From NCBI GenBank assembly GCA_022539475.1, contig VCMS01000077.1:122310-186309 (forward strand): a stretch of 64,000 nucleotides of DNA, given 5' to 3'. How positions within the stretch are numbered: position 1 is the stretch's first letter; every line of letters starts with the position of its first letter. This document shows, piece after piece, positions 1-11,597 of this stretch. Both the position numbers and the translations under genes were made by a program. Under the pieces are notes generated by a model that saw only the letters and a list, made by a program, of their open reading frames with translations, had not been told where the DNA came from and searched no databases. Source of the stretch: Gracilaria domingensis. Its lineage: Eukaryota; Rhodophyta; Florideophyceae; Gracilariales; Gracilariaceae.

Positions 1-1499
1 CCGCTTCGACAGCATGAGCACACGTTCCGGATGTTTCGGATTAACTTTCCGTATCCACGGCCTCGTAAGTTGTCCCACATCTGGGTTTGAATCCGATAAG
101 GATAAAGAAACCTTCCTCGAAAGGATGGTTATAGGGGAGCGGGACTGGGAAGTCCCAGGTGTCAATGACCCCTGTTCAAAGGGCACCTCTCCCGAATGGG
201 AGGCTCCCAAGCTCAGTTTTTCTGAGTCAATGCCGTTTGAAACGTACGAGTTTTCTCCCGCAGAACGGGTTGTTCCACAGCAGTGGTGATGTTGTTGATG
301 ACCTGACGGACAGGAAGCGACCGAGAAACGGCAGGACTCGACGCCTCGAGAGGAGAGGATACTTCGAAATCGTCCTTCGCAAGAAGGTAAGAATTCAATG
401 GCACACTCTCCTGTTCTTCCGGAGCCAACGATTCGAAACGCACGATGATCGTGTCCAAATCCCGAAGAGGGTGCATACAAAGAGATGTTGCGTGTCCTCT
501 GCCATAACAATGGTGACAGATGACTGCAGAACTCTGACGCAGATAATCCGTATTGAGCGGCAGTGCGGAATCCCACTCAGCAGAATTCCTGGGCAGAGTC
601 ATATCCCGAATGGGCTCCACCGTATGATACGGTACACAGTCAGCATCAACTGGCGATGTAGAAAAAGCCTTCGAAAAGGTGACCGATTTCTTCGGAACTA
701 ACGCTTCACATAGCAACTCGTTAGATGAGAGATTCCCGCGCATGCGGCTGAGCTCACGACTCCAAGCTCCAATTGAGGAGTCAGACGAATATGTCCAATC
801 CGATGAGGCGGTATCAAACTCTGAGGTCTCAGAGACATCTGAATCGAACTTCGTTCGCCGCGTGCAACCCTTCGAACCTGACGGGCGTCGATGTTTCCCA
901 CCGCTGGGCTCAGAATCCGAGTAGTCGGAAGAACGATTGTCCATCAAGATGGCATTCTCCAACGTACGCAAACGATGGTCAATATCAATCAACCTCGAGT
1001 TGTACCTTCTCAGAGGATTATCGCCAGAACGAACATATTCCAGAATGGAGTCCACTTCACAACGCAAATGGCGAACATCACCGCGAACATCCCTCTTGAG
1101 GGTTTCGTCAACCTTTTCAATAAGGGCGTTCCAAGCCTCACGAATTGAGGACTGCCTGAGCTGCAAAGAGCAGATATGAGCCTCCAACTCGGAGTAACGG
1201 GCAAGGAACCCTCCAGAAGGGCAAGCTTTCGCCACGAGTGCGGCCGAAACTAGCCCAGAATCTGGGGGTACCGAAGGGAAAGGTCGGGTCTTTCTAAAGT
1301 CAGGGCCAAGTCCAACGTGATTGGAAGCATCCTCCTCGGACCGCGGTCGCGGAGGCACAGTGACAGTGCCATCAGCAGACCTCGGCAGAGAAAGATTCCG
1401 AACTTCATTCGGCGCCAATATAGACATCAGACCGACACTTCGGAAATGACGAACTCGACTTCGAGACTTCCTGAAAACCAAACCAGGCAAAAGCGACAA
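1..1499 (-). pseudogene. Chromovirus gag-pro remnant (element 0), minus strand
   Basis: A 428-residue reading frame (1499-213) matches the Gag of element 2 at both ends. The N-terminal half has the same helix-rich segment ending in a LRTLENAILMDN motif (LATLEEIIRMDN in element 2), followed by an acidic Ser-rich stretch. The C-terminal part has a CX2CX4HX4C zinc knuckle (CHHCYGRGHATSLC) and then a conserved FESLAPEEQESVP segment. The central capsid core found in elements 1 and 2 (KGRRHLALKELKP onward) is missing, so this Gag has an internal deletion. Below position 213 the reading frame shifts and the start of the protease region follows (RPWIRKVNPKHPERVL, compare RPWIRSKNSRSPDRVL in element 1), running off the window edge. 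Decayed copy; family assignment is firm. Confidence 0.8.
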
Positions 1500-1535
1500 A
1501 GAAAAGAAACCGCTGAAGCGGACCCGCCGATCTTT

Positions 1536-1551
1536 CTAAGTCGGGAGACCA
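1536..1551 (-). other. Primer binding site of element 0
   Basis: On the minus strand the LTR ends in TTTTGCACTACA at 1555. After a 3-base spacer the sequence TGGTCTCCCGACTT follows, starting with the TGG expected for a site that pairs with a tRNA CCA end. The tRNA species was not assigned. Confidence 0.55.
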
Positions 1552-1554
1552 CTT

Positions 1555-2375
1555 TGTAGTGCAAAACCGTGACGCGAACGGACAAAAACCAGCCGCATAC
1601 GCGGAAGCACTCAAGGAGTTCAGCCTTGCTCCCTGTGAGGGGTGGCGCAGCGGAAGAGCCCTCCGATGGGGTCGACACGTGCCGGGCGTAACTCCGGGCG
1701 ACCCGTTCCTGACTTACAGACGGAGGTCGGGGGGGAAAGACCAGCCACAGATGTGGAAGATCCGAGACAGCGGTGCGGGCAAATGTAGGGGCAAACGAAG
1801 GAAAAGAGCCGTGTATACGGACACAGGCCCTGTAATAGAAGGGAAAAGAAAAGGAGAAACAAAGCAAAAGAAATAATAACCTGATAACCGGGCGGAGAAC
1901 AGCCGTAAGAACGGGAAAAACAAGAACAAAACAAGGCACCAAAATAAACGACAATGTCCGTATGTAAACGGTGGCTCCTCAGAGACGCGAGGCGGATAAG
2001 CACTGCCGTATTCGACACGGACGCTCTCCGAAGAGTCGCGGTCGCGTGCGGGCGATAGACTTAGAGCCGAACACTCGGTTGACTTTACTTCCCAGAAGGA
2101 TGGCCAGTCGGCCGGCCCTTAAGTAGGGATCACTACAGTATCTAATCAAACTAATATCCCGGCACACATCCGGCCACAGCCACACACGTGTACCGTGCCC
2201 CGTCGGCTCAAAGGGGCAATCCGCAAAAGCGGCAATATCCACCACGTGGACACCTGATGTGCCCACAACCAGGCCAACAAATAAACATTCTCCCACCAAG
2301 GGCTATCCTATCCTCACCATCTGAGACACCATTCCGGCATACCGGCACATCTGCGATTAGCAGCACGAGCGAGGC
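1555..2375 (-). repeat. LTR of element 0 (5' end truncated)
   Basis: Read on the minus strand this stretch lies just before the primer site and gag. Its 3' end (CGGTTTTGCACTACA) matches the terminal inverted end of the complete LTR at 36,219-37,201. It also shares the GGGAAGTAAA motif with the LTR at 9847. Its 5' end is missing at the junction near 2375, where the oppositely oriented gag of element 1 begins. Subfamily differs from the other LTRs. Confidence 0.6.
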
Positions 2376-3670
2376 CGGAGTTCCCGGGGTCATTGCACTA
2401 CAGAAAGGACGGAGACACCTTGGATTGAAGGAATTGAAGCCGAAAAACCTACTGTATCGGAAGCTGCTATCGTATCGATATTATCGGCTGGAAGACACGA
2501 CGCCGCAGAGGATCCCACGTGGGACTGGCAAAGTGCGAAATCATCTCCGACAAATGGAGCTCACGCCAAAGCCCCACAAGTTCTCTGGGGAATATCCAAT
2601 TCTTGTCTTGGATTTTCTTGGCCGCTTCGTGGCGGAAGCCGATGTACTTCGGATGAGTGAGGCACAGGCCTACATTGCACTGCCGTACTTTTTGATGGGC
2701 GTAGCCGAAGATCAATTCAATTCGGTTCGTGGGTCGTCTCGCGCCTCCGAAGGAGGAGTTACGTGCTGGCTGGAAGCGGTATAATATCTCCTGCGCTCTT
2801 ACGCGGGAGGCAGTGCGATACAGGGTGCTATACTCGCGCTGCGAGATACGAAGCAAGGAGCCGATGAGTCGGAAACCGTTTATTCTACCCGCCTCAACAA
2901 CGCTTTTCACAGATGTGGCAACGTATTCTCCGCAGCTGAGCGGTGTACGATGTTTGTTGATGGACTGGACCGATCAATTCGGACGTTGGTAGCCCGGTAT
3001 CGGGAGAACAAACGCCGGATTACCTATCTGGAACTCGTACATTTCTCCCAAGCTGAGGGACATGCAGCTCGCGCACGCGCCGCCTCCTTCATGTAGAAGG
3101 CCTGGACTCTTCTTTGCCTCTATCGCGAGGTTCGGTTCAAGGAGGTTATAACAACCTGCACATGTTACAGGCTGATGGTTCAATGCGGGCTACGGAGTTT
3201 CCGTCAACGACGGAGCCGTCTACTGTTGACGTAGACCCCGCTCTGTACACCGGTCAACCCGTTTGGGATTTGCACGTGCCACACGCTGGTGGATATCGTA
3301 GTCAACGCCCTGGTTAGAGGGATCCCTATCCTCCACGACAGGAGCGCCGTCAGCCGAATCCGAATCTCCTCCGGCACCTTATTTGCCACACCTGTTACAG
3401 GCATGGACACATCGCTCCGAATTGTTTTTATGCCCATACGGGATATGGCGAAGATCGTCCCTCAGTATGAGTCGTTGACGCCCGCCGAACGGGAACGTGT
3501 TCCCGACAAGTCGTACCTTCGTGCGAAGGCGGAGACTCAACCTGGAAGCCAGGAAACGGTGCCATCGAAAGGTGGAACTGTATCCGCTCCTGCGGAATCG
3601 AAACCTCTGCAGATTGGCGGCGAAGCTCAGAAATGGAAAGGCGCCCCCAGCCACGGGGTCAAGCGCGCCT
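2376..3670 (+). pseudogene. Gag fragment of chromovirus element 1
   Basis: Starting abruptly at about 2376, the sequence encodes the capsid core seen in element 2: KGRRHLGLKELKPKNLLYRK, then a FLGRFVAEADVLRMSEAQ segment and NSVRGSSRASEGGVTCW. A TAA stop at 2782-2784 stands where element 2 has CAA, followed by more capsid sequence (ERCTMFVDGLD, RRITYLELVHFSQAEG) with another stop near 3096. The zinc-knuckle region near 3390-3430 survives only partly, followed by MAKIVPQYESLTPAERERVP at 3446-3505, which equals the sequence after the knuckle in element 2. The N-terminal third of Gag is absent because the element is truncated against element 0. Confidence 0.8.
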
Positions 3671-4963
3671 GAGGCTGAGAAGCCTCGCTTCCCGGTCACA
3701 ATCCTTTCGAGGAAGATGGCCACTACAGACCTAGACTCTGAGCACCTTGGTGTCTTGCGTCGCCCGTGGATACGGTCTAAGAACAGCCGGTCCCCGGATA
3801 GAGTCCTGGTCATGGCAAAACGAAACTACAAAGTTCACGCCGACCTAGGTGTTTCCGACGAGTATATGGTTTGGCAGTTGTCCGTGCTCGATACACGAGC
3901 TGGTCCAAACGTTTTGGTTGAGTCTATGATTCCGCCGCATTTGCGGTCCCGCGTTCGTGCGGCGGCGCATATTGATATTGCGGATGCGAAAAATCGGCCA
4001 CTCTCTACAGTGGGGGTGATAGACCTGCTTGTCAGGCTTGGCCGCTACGTGGTGAAGCTCGACTCCTTGGTTTGCAAACAGCTCGCTGCGCCGGTTATAC
4101 TCGGATGTGAATTCTGTGACCGCTTCGTCGAATCAATTCGACCGCGGCGAAGAATCATCGAAATGGAAGATGGGACCATTGTATCGATCGTTTGGCGTCC
4201 CCTTCGACGGGCTTTGAAGAAGCAAGTGCCCTTGCCTGCTGCGCAGGAGCCTGCCGCTGATGAACGGAAGTTTACGAAGCTCCGAGTTGCTCGGTCTATT
4301 TGCATCCCCCCGGAATCGCAGGTCTGGGTAACTGTAACATCTCCACAATATGGCTTACAAACGGTGCAACCGTTGCCTGGGTTGCAGGAGAAGCATCAGC
4401 TCGCCCTGGCTAATGGGATCGTTTTCGTCGAACTCGAGAAGCCTTTTCAGGTGCTGGTCGCGAACTTCAGCCGTTTTCCTCAACGGTTGGTTAGGAGCCA
4501 AGTTATTGGATCATTGCTCCCGCACCCTGCGGCTATAGTGCCTACTCAGGTTTCTATGGCCGAAGTTCTCGGAATCGTCGAAGCTGAGGACTGGGAGGCG
4601 GAACGGAACAATTCCGAACCGAATCCTGGTCTGAACAGTTCGTCGGAAGACGCTACGCTGACTTCGTCGGATGCGAATAACCGCAGCCGGTCGAAGGAAG
4701 CAATGCTGACCTCGTCGGACAGTAATGATAAGGACCTGAGTGCTGCTGACACGAAGGATAAGGCAGTACAGGAACTGAAGTCTCTGGATCTTGAACACGT
4801 CCCAGAGACTCACCGCGATAAATTGCGGCACATGCTCGAAGAGTTCACGCCCATGTGGGATGGCACACTGCGTAAGATTGGTATTACCGAACATCGGATT
4901 GATTTGCTACCGAATACTCGGCCCATTTCACAGCGCCCTTACAGGGCAGAACCGACAGCTTAA
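3671..4963 (+). pseudogene. Protease and RT-leader region of element 1
   Basis: An open frame ending at 4963 covers the aspartic protease and the linker to RT. The catalytic DTGA of element 2 reads DTRA here (3890-3901), so the protease is probably dead. The flap and C-terminal half follow (VILGCEFCDRFVESIRP), then PPESQVWVTVTSP, and an acidic Ser-rich linker. The last part (EEFTPMWDGTLRKIGITEH) is the conserved lead into the RT domain. The frame stops at 4961-4963, where element 2 stays open. This intact stretch shows what the pol of element 2 looked like at the site where transposon B inserted. Confidence 0.8.
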
Positions 4964-5590
4964 GAAGAAGCGAAGGCTCAAGTAGAGAAGGTGCTCCCCG
5001 CTGGAGTTATCGAGCCGGCTCAGTCACCTTGGGCATCGCCGGTGGTGCTCGCGCCCAAAGCTGATGGGTATTGGCGATTTTGAATCTATTACCGCAAGCT
5101 AAACGCAGCTACAGTCAAGGATGTGTATCATATCCTACGAATGGATGAATGTATCGATTCATTGGGCGACGCGAAAGTTTTCACAATCCTAGACGCGAAT
5201 TGGGGCTATTGGCAAGTTTCCGTGAGGGCTGAAGATCGTGACAAAACAGCCTTCGTTTGTCATGAAGAAATACACCGATTCAATCGGATGCCCTTCGGGC
5301 TAACGAAAGGGTCAGCCACATTTCAACGTGCTGTGGACATTTTGCTCGCCCGCTTCAAGTGGAACACTTGCCTGGTTTACCTGAACGACATCATTGTCTA
5401 ATCCGGTTACCTGGACGAGCACTTCACTCACGTACGGGATGTGATGCGAATCCTACGTGATGCAGGCATTACACTCAAGCTAAAGAAGTGCGAGTTCTTC
5501 ACCGAGACCGTCAGGTATCTCGGCCACGTTATCCGTTCTGGACGGCTGTCGATAGACGAAGTCCGTGTGAAACGCCTCAAAGAGGCTAAG
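4964..5590 (+). pseudogene. Reverse transcriptase fragment of element 1
   Basis: RT motifs follow in order: SPVVLAPKADG, LDANWGYWQV, NRMPFGLTKG, and the catalytic box as YLND instead of YLDD (about 5380-5391), directly followed by a stop. The thumb segment (LKLKKCEFFTETVRYLGHVIRSG) continues after it. At about 5590 the match to element 2 jumps from the thumb (KRLKEAKH) straight to the tail behind the integrase, so RNase H and the integrase core are gone. Stops at about 5083 and 5401. A dead copy. Confidence 0.82.
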
Positions 5591-7260
5591 CATCAGGACG
5601 CTTGGAAGGAATGGCTCACGAAGATTATTCCTACGGCTAGGCAGAATATCGCTAAGGCAGAAGCCGCCTACAAGCGGAATTTTGACGCCAAAGTGGGCAA
5701 ACATGCCCCTCTGATCAGAGAAGGTAGCTATGCCTTCATACGGAAGGAATACTACAATCCCGAGAAGGAGAAGCGCCATAAGCTTTCTCCTATCGCGGAT
5801 AGTCCCTACCGGGTCATTTCAGTTACCGACAATACGGTTGTCCTTGACATCAAGGGAGAGCACGAGCGTTTTTCGCGGGATCGCGCGCCTGCACCAACGC
5901 CTGCTTCTCAGGAAACGCAACCGGAAACGCCAGACACCGCTACGCCTACTGTGGAACCAGCCGCCGAAGCGGGAGCGCGCACTTCGTTGTCCGTATTGCC
6001 GCATCCCAACCGCGGACTTGCTGATTTGCCGGCTGAGCCGGAATCCCACCGTCAGTCTCTGCTGCCGCTCACGTACGCACGCGGATACTGGCCCCTCCGT
6101 GGATACTTACCACCGCCCCCGACGCTCCAACTGAGAAGAGGGAGGAGGAGGCAAATCGCTCGCTGTCGTTGTCGCCGTCGTCGACGGAATCGCCGTTGCA
6201 GGCCTCAATGTCGCACGCAAGTCGTGATGAACGCGCGAGGACGCCCGACCCACGGCCGAGCAATCGGAGAGACGTGAACAACGCGTAGATATCTCGGAAG
6301 CCTGAGGAGGAACGCACCCCTTCGGAGGAGCACAAAGCCGGACACCCGGAAGAGTACCAGGATGTAGCTGTTGCAGAAGTCGTCGCTTTGCCCGCGGATA
6401 GTACTGTACTGCCGTCAGAGACGGAAGGACAGGAGCCTGCCCCAGCTGCGCAGCGTGAGACCGGCACGCCGGAAAAGAGTTTCGCAAACACAGCAACAGC
6501 CGCGTCAAATGCGGAACATACCCGCTCGCCGCAGCCGGAGCCCGACAGCGGTAGCGCACCTGTGCTGAAGAGAGCCGGAAGTCCGGAAGAAAAGTTAGTT
6601 AAAAGAGACCGTGCTGTTACGGCAGACCCGACTTCGGGAGATCTCAGTGAAGCATCGAGTGATAAAGCCGTTGAAAACACGGAGCAAAACCGCCGATATG
6701 GCGAGCCGATACGCCACAGTAAGTGAAAAGCAGCACAGCGCTGCACACGCGCGCACATTGCGCCAAGTGTCTCGCTTCGCCGGCGATCGGCCTCCAGTAT
6801 AGGACAACAGCACACGAGCCCGGCAAGTGCCTGCTGTAAGGTTTGCGGCCGCCGAAAACGGAAATTCCGAATTCGATTCGGCAGCACACAGCCGTGCAAC
6901 GGCGCAGGCTCCATCACCAGCAGTGAGTGGCGAAACGCCGCCACGGCGCGCACAATAACACCACTCGCTGGCGCACCGCAAGGCGGACCGTTCACCCTCA
7001 CGACGGGAGATCCCGCCGAAACACCGGAAGCTCGCTGTTCGAGAAGAGCAACGCAAGGTCACAGCCTGACAACTCGGGAAAAAAAGCCAGAAACCTGGAA
7101 GCCTGAATGTCAGGAACACGCAATCGTCACCAGAACCCCCTGGTGTACAGAAAGCACTGCCGTCAGGACGGAAGCCGTTTGGCAGCGACGCCCACGACGG
7201 GAAAGCAATCAAAGACACTTCAGAAGAGAGCACAATAACCGAGCCGCACACTGAGCGGCG
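5591..7260 (+). pseudogene. Post-integrase tail of element 1 pol
   Basis: After the deletion junction the frame continues with KEWLTKIIPTARQNIAKAEA and NPEKEKRHKLSPIADSPYRV, matching the region behind the integrase in element 2 (NPEKERRHKLSPIADGPYHV). This is the GPY/F-type module of chromovirus integrases; the tyrosine and arginine are kept but the glycine-proline reads SP. It is followed by a long low-complexity Pro/Ala/Glu/Thr tail (to about 6726) and then by broken reading frames to the chromodomain. Element 2 has a comparable tail. Confidence 0.7.
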
Positions 7261-7480
7261 TGTCCTCGACAGAGAGTACGTTATGGACCGTCTGATTAGT
7301 CACGGCTACGCTTCTGATGGAGAGCTATTTATCGAGTCCATTGGTACGGCTGTCCTTCTTCGAAGGAAACACATGAGCCTATCTCGCATTTGCCTCGCTC
7401 TAAGGTCCTACAGTACCACTGTCGCACACGGACGCAGATACCGGCTACGCTGGACAAATCCCAAGTGGGTTCACCACCCA
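7261..7480 (+). pseudogene. Degraded chromodomain of element 1
   Basis: The sequence encodes REYVMDRLISHG and, after a frameshift at about 7325, WYGCPSSKETHEPISHLPRS and KVLQYH. It ends in a DKSQVG motif that matches DKAQVG in the chromodomain of element 2. The second aromatic-cage tyrosine (GY) reads GC. From 7480 to 7968 no coding sequence is seen; the stretch holds several short stop-rich frames and the CTACTGCAGCCCATCAGGGA box shared with element 2 at about 34,110. Confidence 0.7.
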
Positions 7481-7968
7481 CAACTTATGAGTAATGCCAT
7501 CTCAGAGAGAATATGCCGCTTCACGCGGATAGAATTTCATCATGCAAAACGAGCCGCTTCACGGGGATGCAACGACGTTGTTACTAACAAGCCGCCTTAG
7601 GCGTACGCTACTGAAAAGCAGCAACATGCCGCTGTATGCAGACAGTCTCTGTCTGAACAAACAAGCCGCGAAATGCGGAAGCCACTTACAGTGGAGAAGA
7701 AGATGAAGGAGAAAGAAGCCTAAGAAGAAGGAGAAGAAGCCAGGACACTGTAACGAAGACTAAGAAGTTTTATCGCTACAGCCGCTTCTGCGGAAAGTTA
7801 CCCCTTTCTTGGGGGCCATTCGCAACAGCCTCGAACGAGGTATTGCCCACTGAGAAGGAGGAGAACAAAAAGAAAAGTTTGAGCCAAGCCAGCAGGGCTG
7901 GAGAAGTTTACCCCTAACTATTGAGTCGCCCCTCATCATCGGGGTCTATTACGGACTACTGCAGCCCA

Positions 7969-9814
7969 TCAGGGATCGCGAGCCGAAAAATTACGCGCCG
8001 GAAGGCCCAGCACCTGGGATGCCCCCACTACCGGGAGCCCCGGTAAGCGCTGTGCCGCTATCACTTGCAATTCTGACTCGTCGGTCACCGTATCGGAAAC
8101 GGGCACCCCCACGCTTCGAAGGAAGTCGCGAATGACCGCCGCTCGCGGAGTGAAAGAGGAACTGCCGCCCCCGGCGGATGCTACGTCCTGAGCCCATGGG
8201 CCGGTCGGCGCAGGAGCGGCTACAGCGGGTGGGATAACAACCACGACTTCTTCGTCATCTCCCATAGCTTCGGGCTCCGGTACAACCTCCACGCCCTCTG
8301 GGCTCCCCTCATCCACGGGGCTTCCTCCCTCAGCAGGGTCATCGCCGTCGTCATCGACGTATAGGAACCCACGCGGGTGCTCTTTCGGGATATGACGCTC
8401 CTCTCGGCGGCAACCAGCCGCCTAAGCGAAACTAATTATCTCCCAAATCCATGGGTCAAAGTATAAGAAGTTGCCGGCATTGACGTTTCGTCCCGAAGAA
8501 CGGTCCAACTGCCGACGAACCCCGTCGGAAACCTGGCTAGCAGGCACCTTGTTCCAGTCAATCTGGTCGATGACGTCCAACAACGCAGTAGCTTCGCGCG
8601 CATTGCGGACCGAGCCGAACACTTCGGAGAGATCCAGCGCTCGTATTGCTTGCCGGATGAGCTCCGTGATGAATTGAACCCGGTACGAATCATATGCCTC
8701 GATGAGGAGAAAAGCCGCATCGCGGACGTTCCATTCTGTCGCCAGAATGCTCCACAGGCCGCGAGGCGGGTCGTTCATGAAATAAGAGCCTATGTAAGTT
8801 AAGCAGGGCGGTAGCTCCACTTGAAACCCTCGTAGAACTTCGACCGCAGGCCAGAATGACGGCAGCGGCAGGTATCGCCCAGTATGGGAGTGACGCGCGA
8901 TGCGCTCAATCTTTGCACTGGTACGGCACCAGTACCCCGAAGCGGGAACGCTATTTCCTCTCAAATCGGAGGCCTTCATGAAATTGAGACCGTGCTGAAC
9001 GGCGAAGAAACCGGAACGCGGCACGAAAAATGGGCCGCGCCCACAGGATCAAATGCTGCTGCGGTTGAACGGTGTCCGAATATTGGTCGATTTCGTCCAA
9101 CGCGTTGGCTAGATGGTCGCCGTAGCCGACCTCGTCGAAAGTTGGGTAACGTGCCACGTCGTACTGGTACTGTGCCGGCACCGGATGCTCAATCGGAGCT
9201 CGGAAGTGTCGCGCGTACCCAATGCGGGCCATCTCATTGCGAGCAAATTGTCTCATCTCGTTTCGACATACAAACAGGCAACTCGGTGTGACCGCAACGC
9301 GGGCGATCCAGTCCCATGAACGGGTACCGTCAGCAGGAAGCCCACCAGGGAGTTGACCCTCGGCAGCGTACGAGTCGACGAGCTCGGTATCCCCAAGGAC
9401 CTCGGCGTCAAGCGAGGGAGCCTGGGCGAAAAGGAAGCTGTGCCGGTGCGGATCCCGGATGCGTAACGCGCTTGCGGTAGGCCATCCCCCCAGCGTAGCT
9501 GGCATCTCGGCGTTGAACCAATCCCATACGGGCGCGGGACCAGCTTGAGCTGGATCGTGATCTTGTCGGGAGGAACCCGGCTGGGAGGCAGCCGCCGACT
9601 GCGGGAGAGGTACAGACCGGAACGACGGGTTGCAAACTTTCATACGTGCCGTCGAAGCCGGATGGGCGTTGGATGTGTGGGACATCGCAAGAGGGCTCGA
9701 AATGGCGAGGTTCGCTATTGACACGAGAGGTGCTAGTGGTTCCGAACAGTTCTCGGCAGACCCGTGTTGGGAGACGTCCCTATATACCTCCATCGCGAGC
9801 TGCATCGAGCCCAC
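7969..9814 (-). pseudogene. Antisense gene of element 1 (unknown family, broken)
   Basis: Three minus-strand frames (9814-8951, 9024-8422, 8316-7969) line up end to end with the antisense gene of element 2 at 36,138-34,149. The first has a Ser/Pro/Gln-rich N-terminus, then a globular part (TRSWDWIARVAVTP; compare VDSWDWGHRVAVAP) and RPIFRAAFRFL (RPILRAEFRYL). The second holds the best conserved core: RYLPLPSFWPAVEV, ELPPCLTYIGS, TEWNVRDAAFLLIEAYD and the LLDVIDQID repeat-like end. The third is an acidic, Gly/Ala/Pro-rich tail. Frameshifts lie near 8950-9020 and 8320-8420. I recognise no family. The gene sits between pol and the 3' LTR, reading toward pol, and starts about 30 bases from the polypurine tract. 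Being alignable in this frame in two strongly diverged copies argues for a real protein. Confidence 0.6.
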
Positions 9815-9832
9815 GGAGTCGGTGTCTCAGCC

Positions 9833-9846
9833 AGAGAAGGGGAAGA
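9833..9846 (+). promoter_or_regulatory. Polypurine tract of element 1
   Basis: AGAGAAGGGGAAGA lies immediately before the LTR start TGTAGAGCAAAACG. The same arrangement occurs at 36,206-36,219 in element 2. This is the plus-strand DNA priming site expected before a 3' LTR. Confidence 0.75.
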
Positions 9847-10650
9847 TGTAGAGCAAAACGCCCTTTGTGGGGATGCACCTAGTTGTTTTTCATAGTTTGT
9901 TGATCCCTTACCGGCTTCGACACCTCATGTTATGAGAGGCTCAAGTAGTATTGGCCCTATTCTTGGGGTATACCTAGGAAGGGTAGTGTTTCTGCACACG
10001 TGTGTTGAGTTGGCCCGATGCCGGGTGTGCCGTGGCAAGCCTGCCACGGTTTCACACGTGTAGGGTGTTGGCCGGCAGCGCCGGATGGTTAGATATTTTT
10101 AATTGATATTTTCAAGTGCCGTATATAGGTGGCGGCACTTGCCGCCACCTGACGGGAAGTAAACCTCAAGGAGGCTTCTGGCTCTGACTTTCTTGCCGCT
10201 TCTGAACGGTCTCCGTCCCTAATCGGGCAAGCCGCCACAATTCCGGGCTGGTCATCTGACCTCTACTACTGAGGAGTTCTAGACCGTCGTTACGGCATCC
10301 TTTCTGTTGTTTTATTGTTATTATTTCCGTCATACGGCTTCTATCGCTCTGCCCTGTCATACAAGTTTGGCCCTCATTGTCTGGGAATATTTCTCGATCT
10401 CGCGAGTCAGTGCACCGCTGCGCGACTCGTTGGTTGCCCGTTTTCACCAACACCGTTGGTTTGGATATCTCCACTCGCTGTGGCTCGCCGGAACTACCCG
10501 GGTTCTACGCCGATTCTACCAACTCCAACCTCCGGCTGCACGCCCAGGACGGGGCTGCCCGGATTTACACGCGGCCTGTGTCAGCCCTACAGGAGGGTTC
10601 TACCACCCACCCTACCCCTATAGGGAGCGGGGCTCGAACACCCTGTAGGT
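9847..10650 (+). repeat. 3' LTR of element 1 (3' end truncated)
   Basis: Begins TGTAGAGCAAAACG like the complete LTR of element 2. It contains a GTATATAGG TATA-like box at about 10,123, a GCGGC hairpin (GGCGGCACTTGCCGCC), and GGGAAGTAAACC. It runs to CTCGAACACCCTGTAG near 10,650, where the LTR of element 2 has CTCGAACGCCTTGAG and about 37 more bases ending in TTTTGCTCTACA. Those last bases are missing, replaced by a gag-like sequence of another family. Confidence 0.7.
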
Positions 10651-11597
10651 GCGCTTTCCACGACGCGGTCCTTGTTTGCCTACTCGTGGGATTGCACCAT
10701 AATGTCTACTATTCACTAGGCGGAGACGTTCTAAACTTCTACCGTGGTGGGACCAGAGAAAAACAGATGTCATGGGATTCAGTAGTTGCGGCCTTTGATA
10801 ATCACTACTCTTCAGCTATATCTCATGAAGACACATCTTCCAAGCTAGAATCGCTACACCTATCCGATTCTATCAATCAGGATGTATCATCACGCGAAGC
10901 TCTCGAGAGCATGATCAAGGAAATAGACTTTCTTACGCCAATGGCGCACGTGGAAGACCGTACAGATAGACGCAAACGAAAAGTCCTTGCAAACTCAGTA
11001 CAGAGAATCCCATGGGCCCAAAACATTCCCTCTCAAACCAACGCCAAGCTTCTTACGTATCGCGGGCTAATGTCTGAACTTTTTAGTGCTGATCTCAACC
11101 ACTGCCAGTACTATGAAGCGCTCCAACGTATGTCACAGACAACTCGTCACCTCAAGAGAATGTACAGTTCAGACCCAAACTAAGTGCTAATGTTAACTAT
11201 TCTCAGAATATAGTCGACGCAAATGCATCCCAGTCAATTCTATTTACTGGCCAAGGTCACTCCGGAATGCTTCCGAAAAGTAACTCGTCGTTCAATCCCG
11301 CGCATTTGGGCTCTTCTCGTAGTTCGTTCCATGCTTCCCCTAGACCTGATATCTACCTGTCTCCGACCGTTTTTACAATTGTAAACGCAATGGATGCAGC
11401 CTTTAACGCGTCCAAAACCTCGTGATGAGCGGATCATTAAACGGAACAAGCAGCATGCGCATGCTTGGCTGAAACGAAATCGAATTCGCACTCTCAAGTT
11501 TACTGATGATCCCAACGAGGCATTTGTCATGCTGGCGCTCACCGAAAATCTTCTTTTTGGACGCCACCGGACTGCCTGTAGAGCAGAAGGTCGGTAC
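10651..11597 (+). pseudogene. Gag-like fragment of another LTR element
   Basis: A frame open to 11,183 encodes HHNVYYSLGGDVLNFYRGG, then WDSVVAAFDNHYSSAIS and a helical region ending RHLKRMYSSDPN. The pattern (a WDSVVAAFDNHY helix followed by Leu-rich helices) resembles the capsid part of a retrotransposon Gag unrelated to the chromovirus here; this is a weak call. After the stop a further frame (11,394-11,633) may continue it. The block lies precisely between the broken end of LTR 1 and the broken start of LTR 2. It could also be an unrelated gene fragment. Confidence 0.35.

Noticed and set aside
6069-7251. Minus-strand frames of 218-310 codons under the pol tail of element 1
   Set aside because: They mirror a low-complexity plus-strand tail and have no counterpart opposite the tail of element 2, unlike the antisense gene further downstream.
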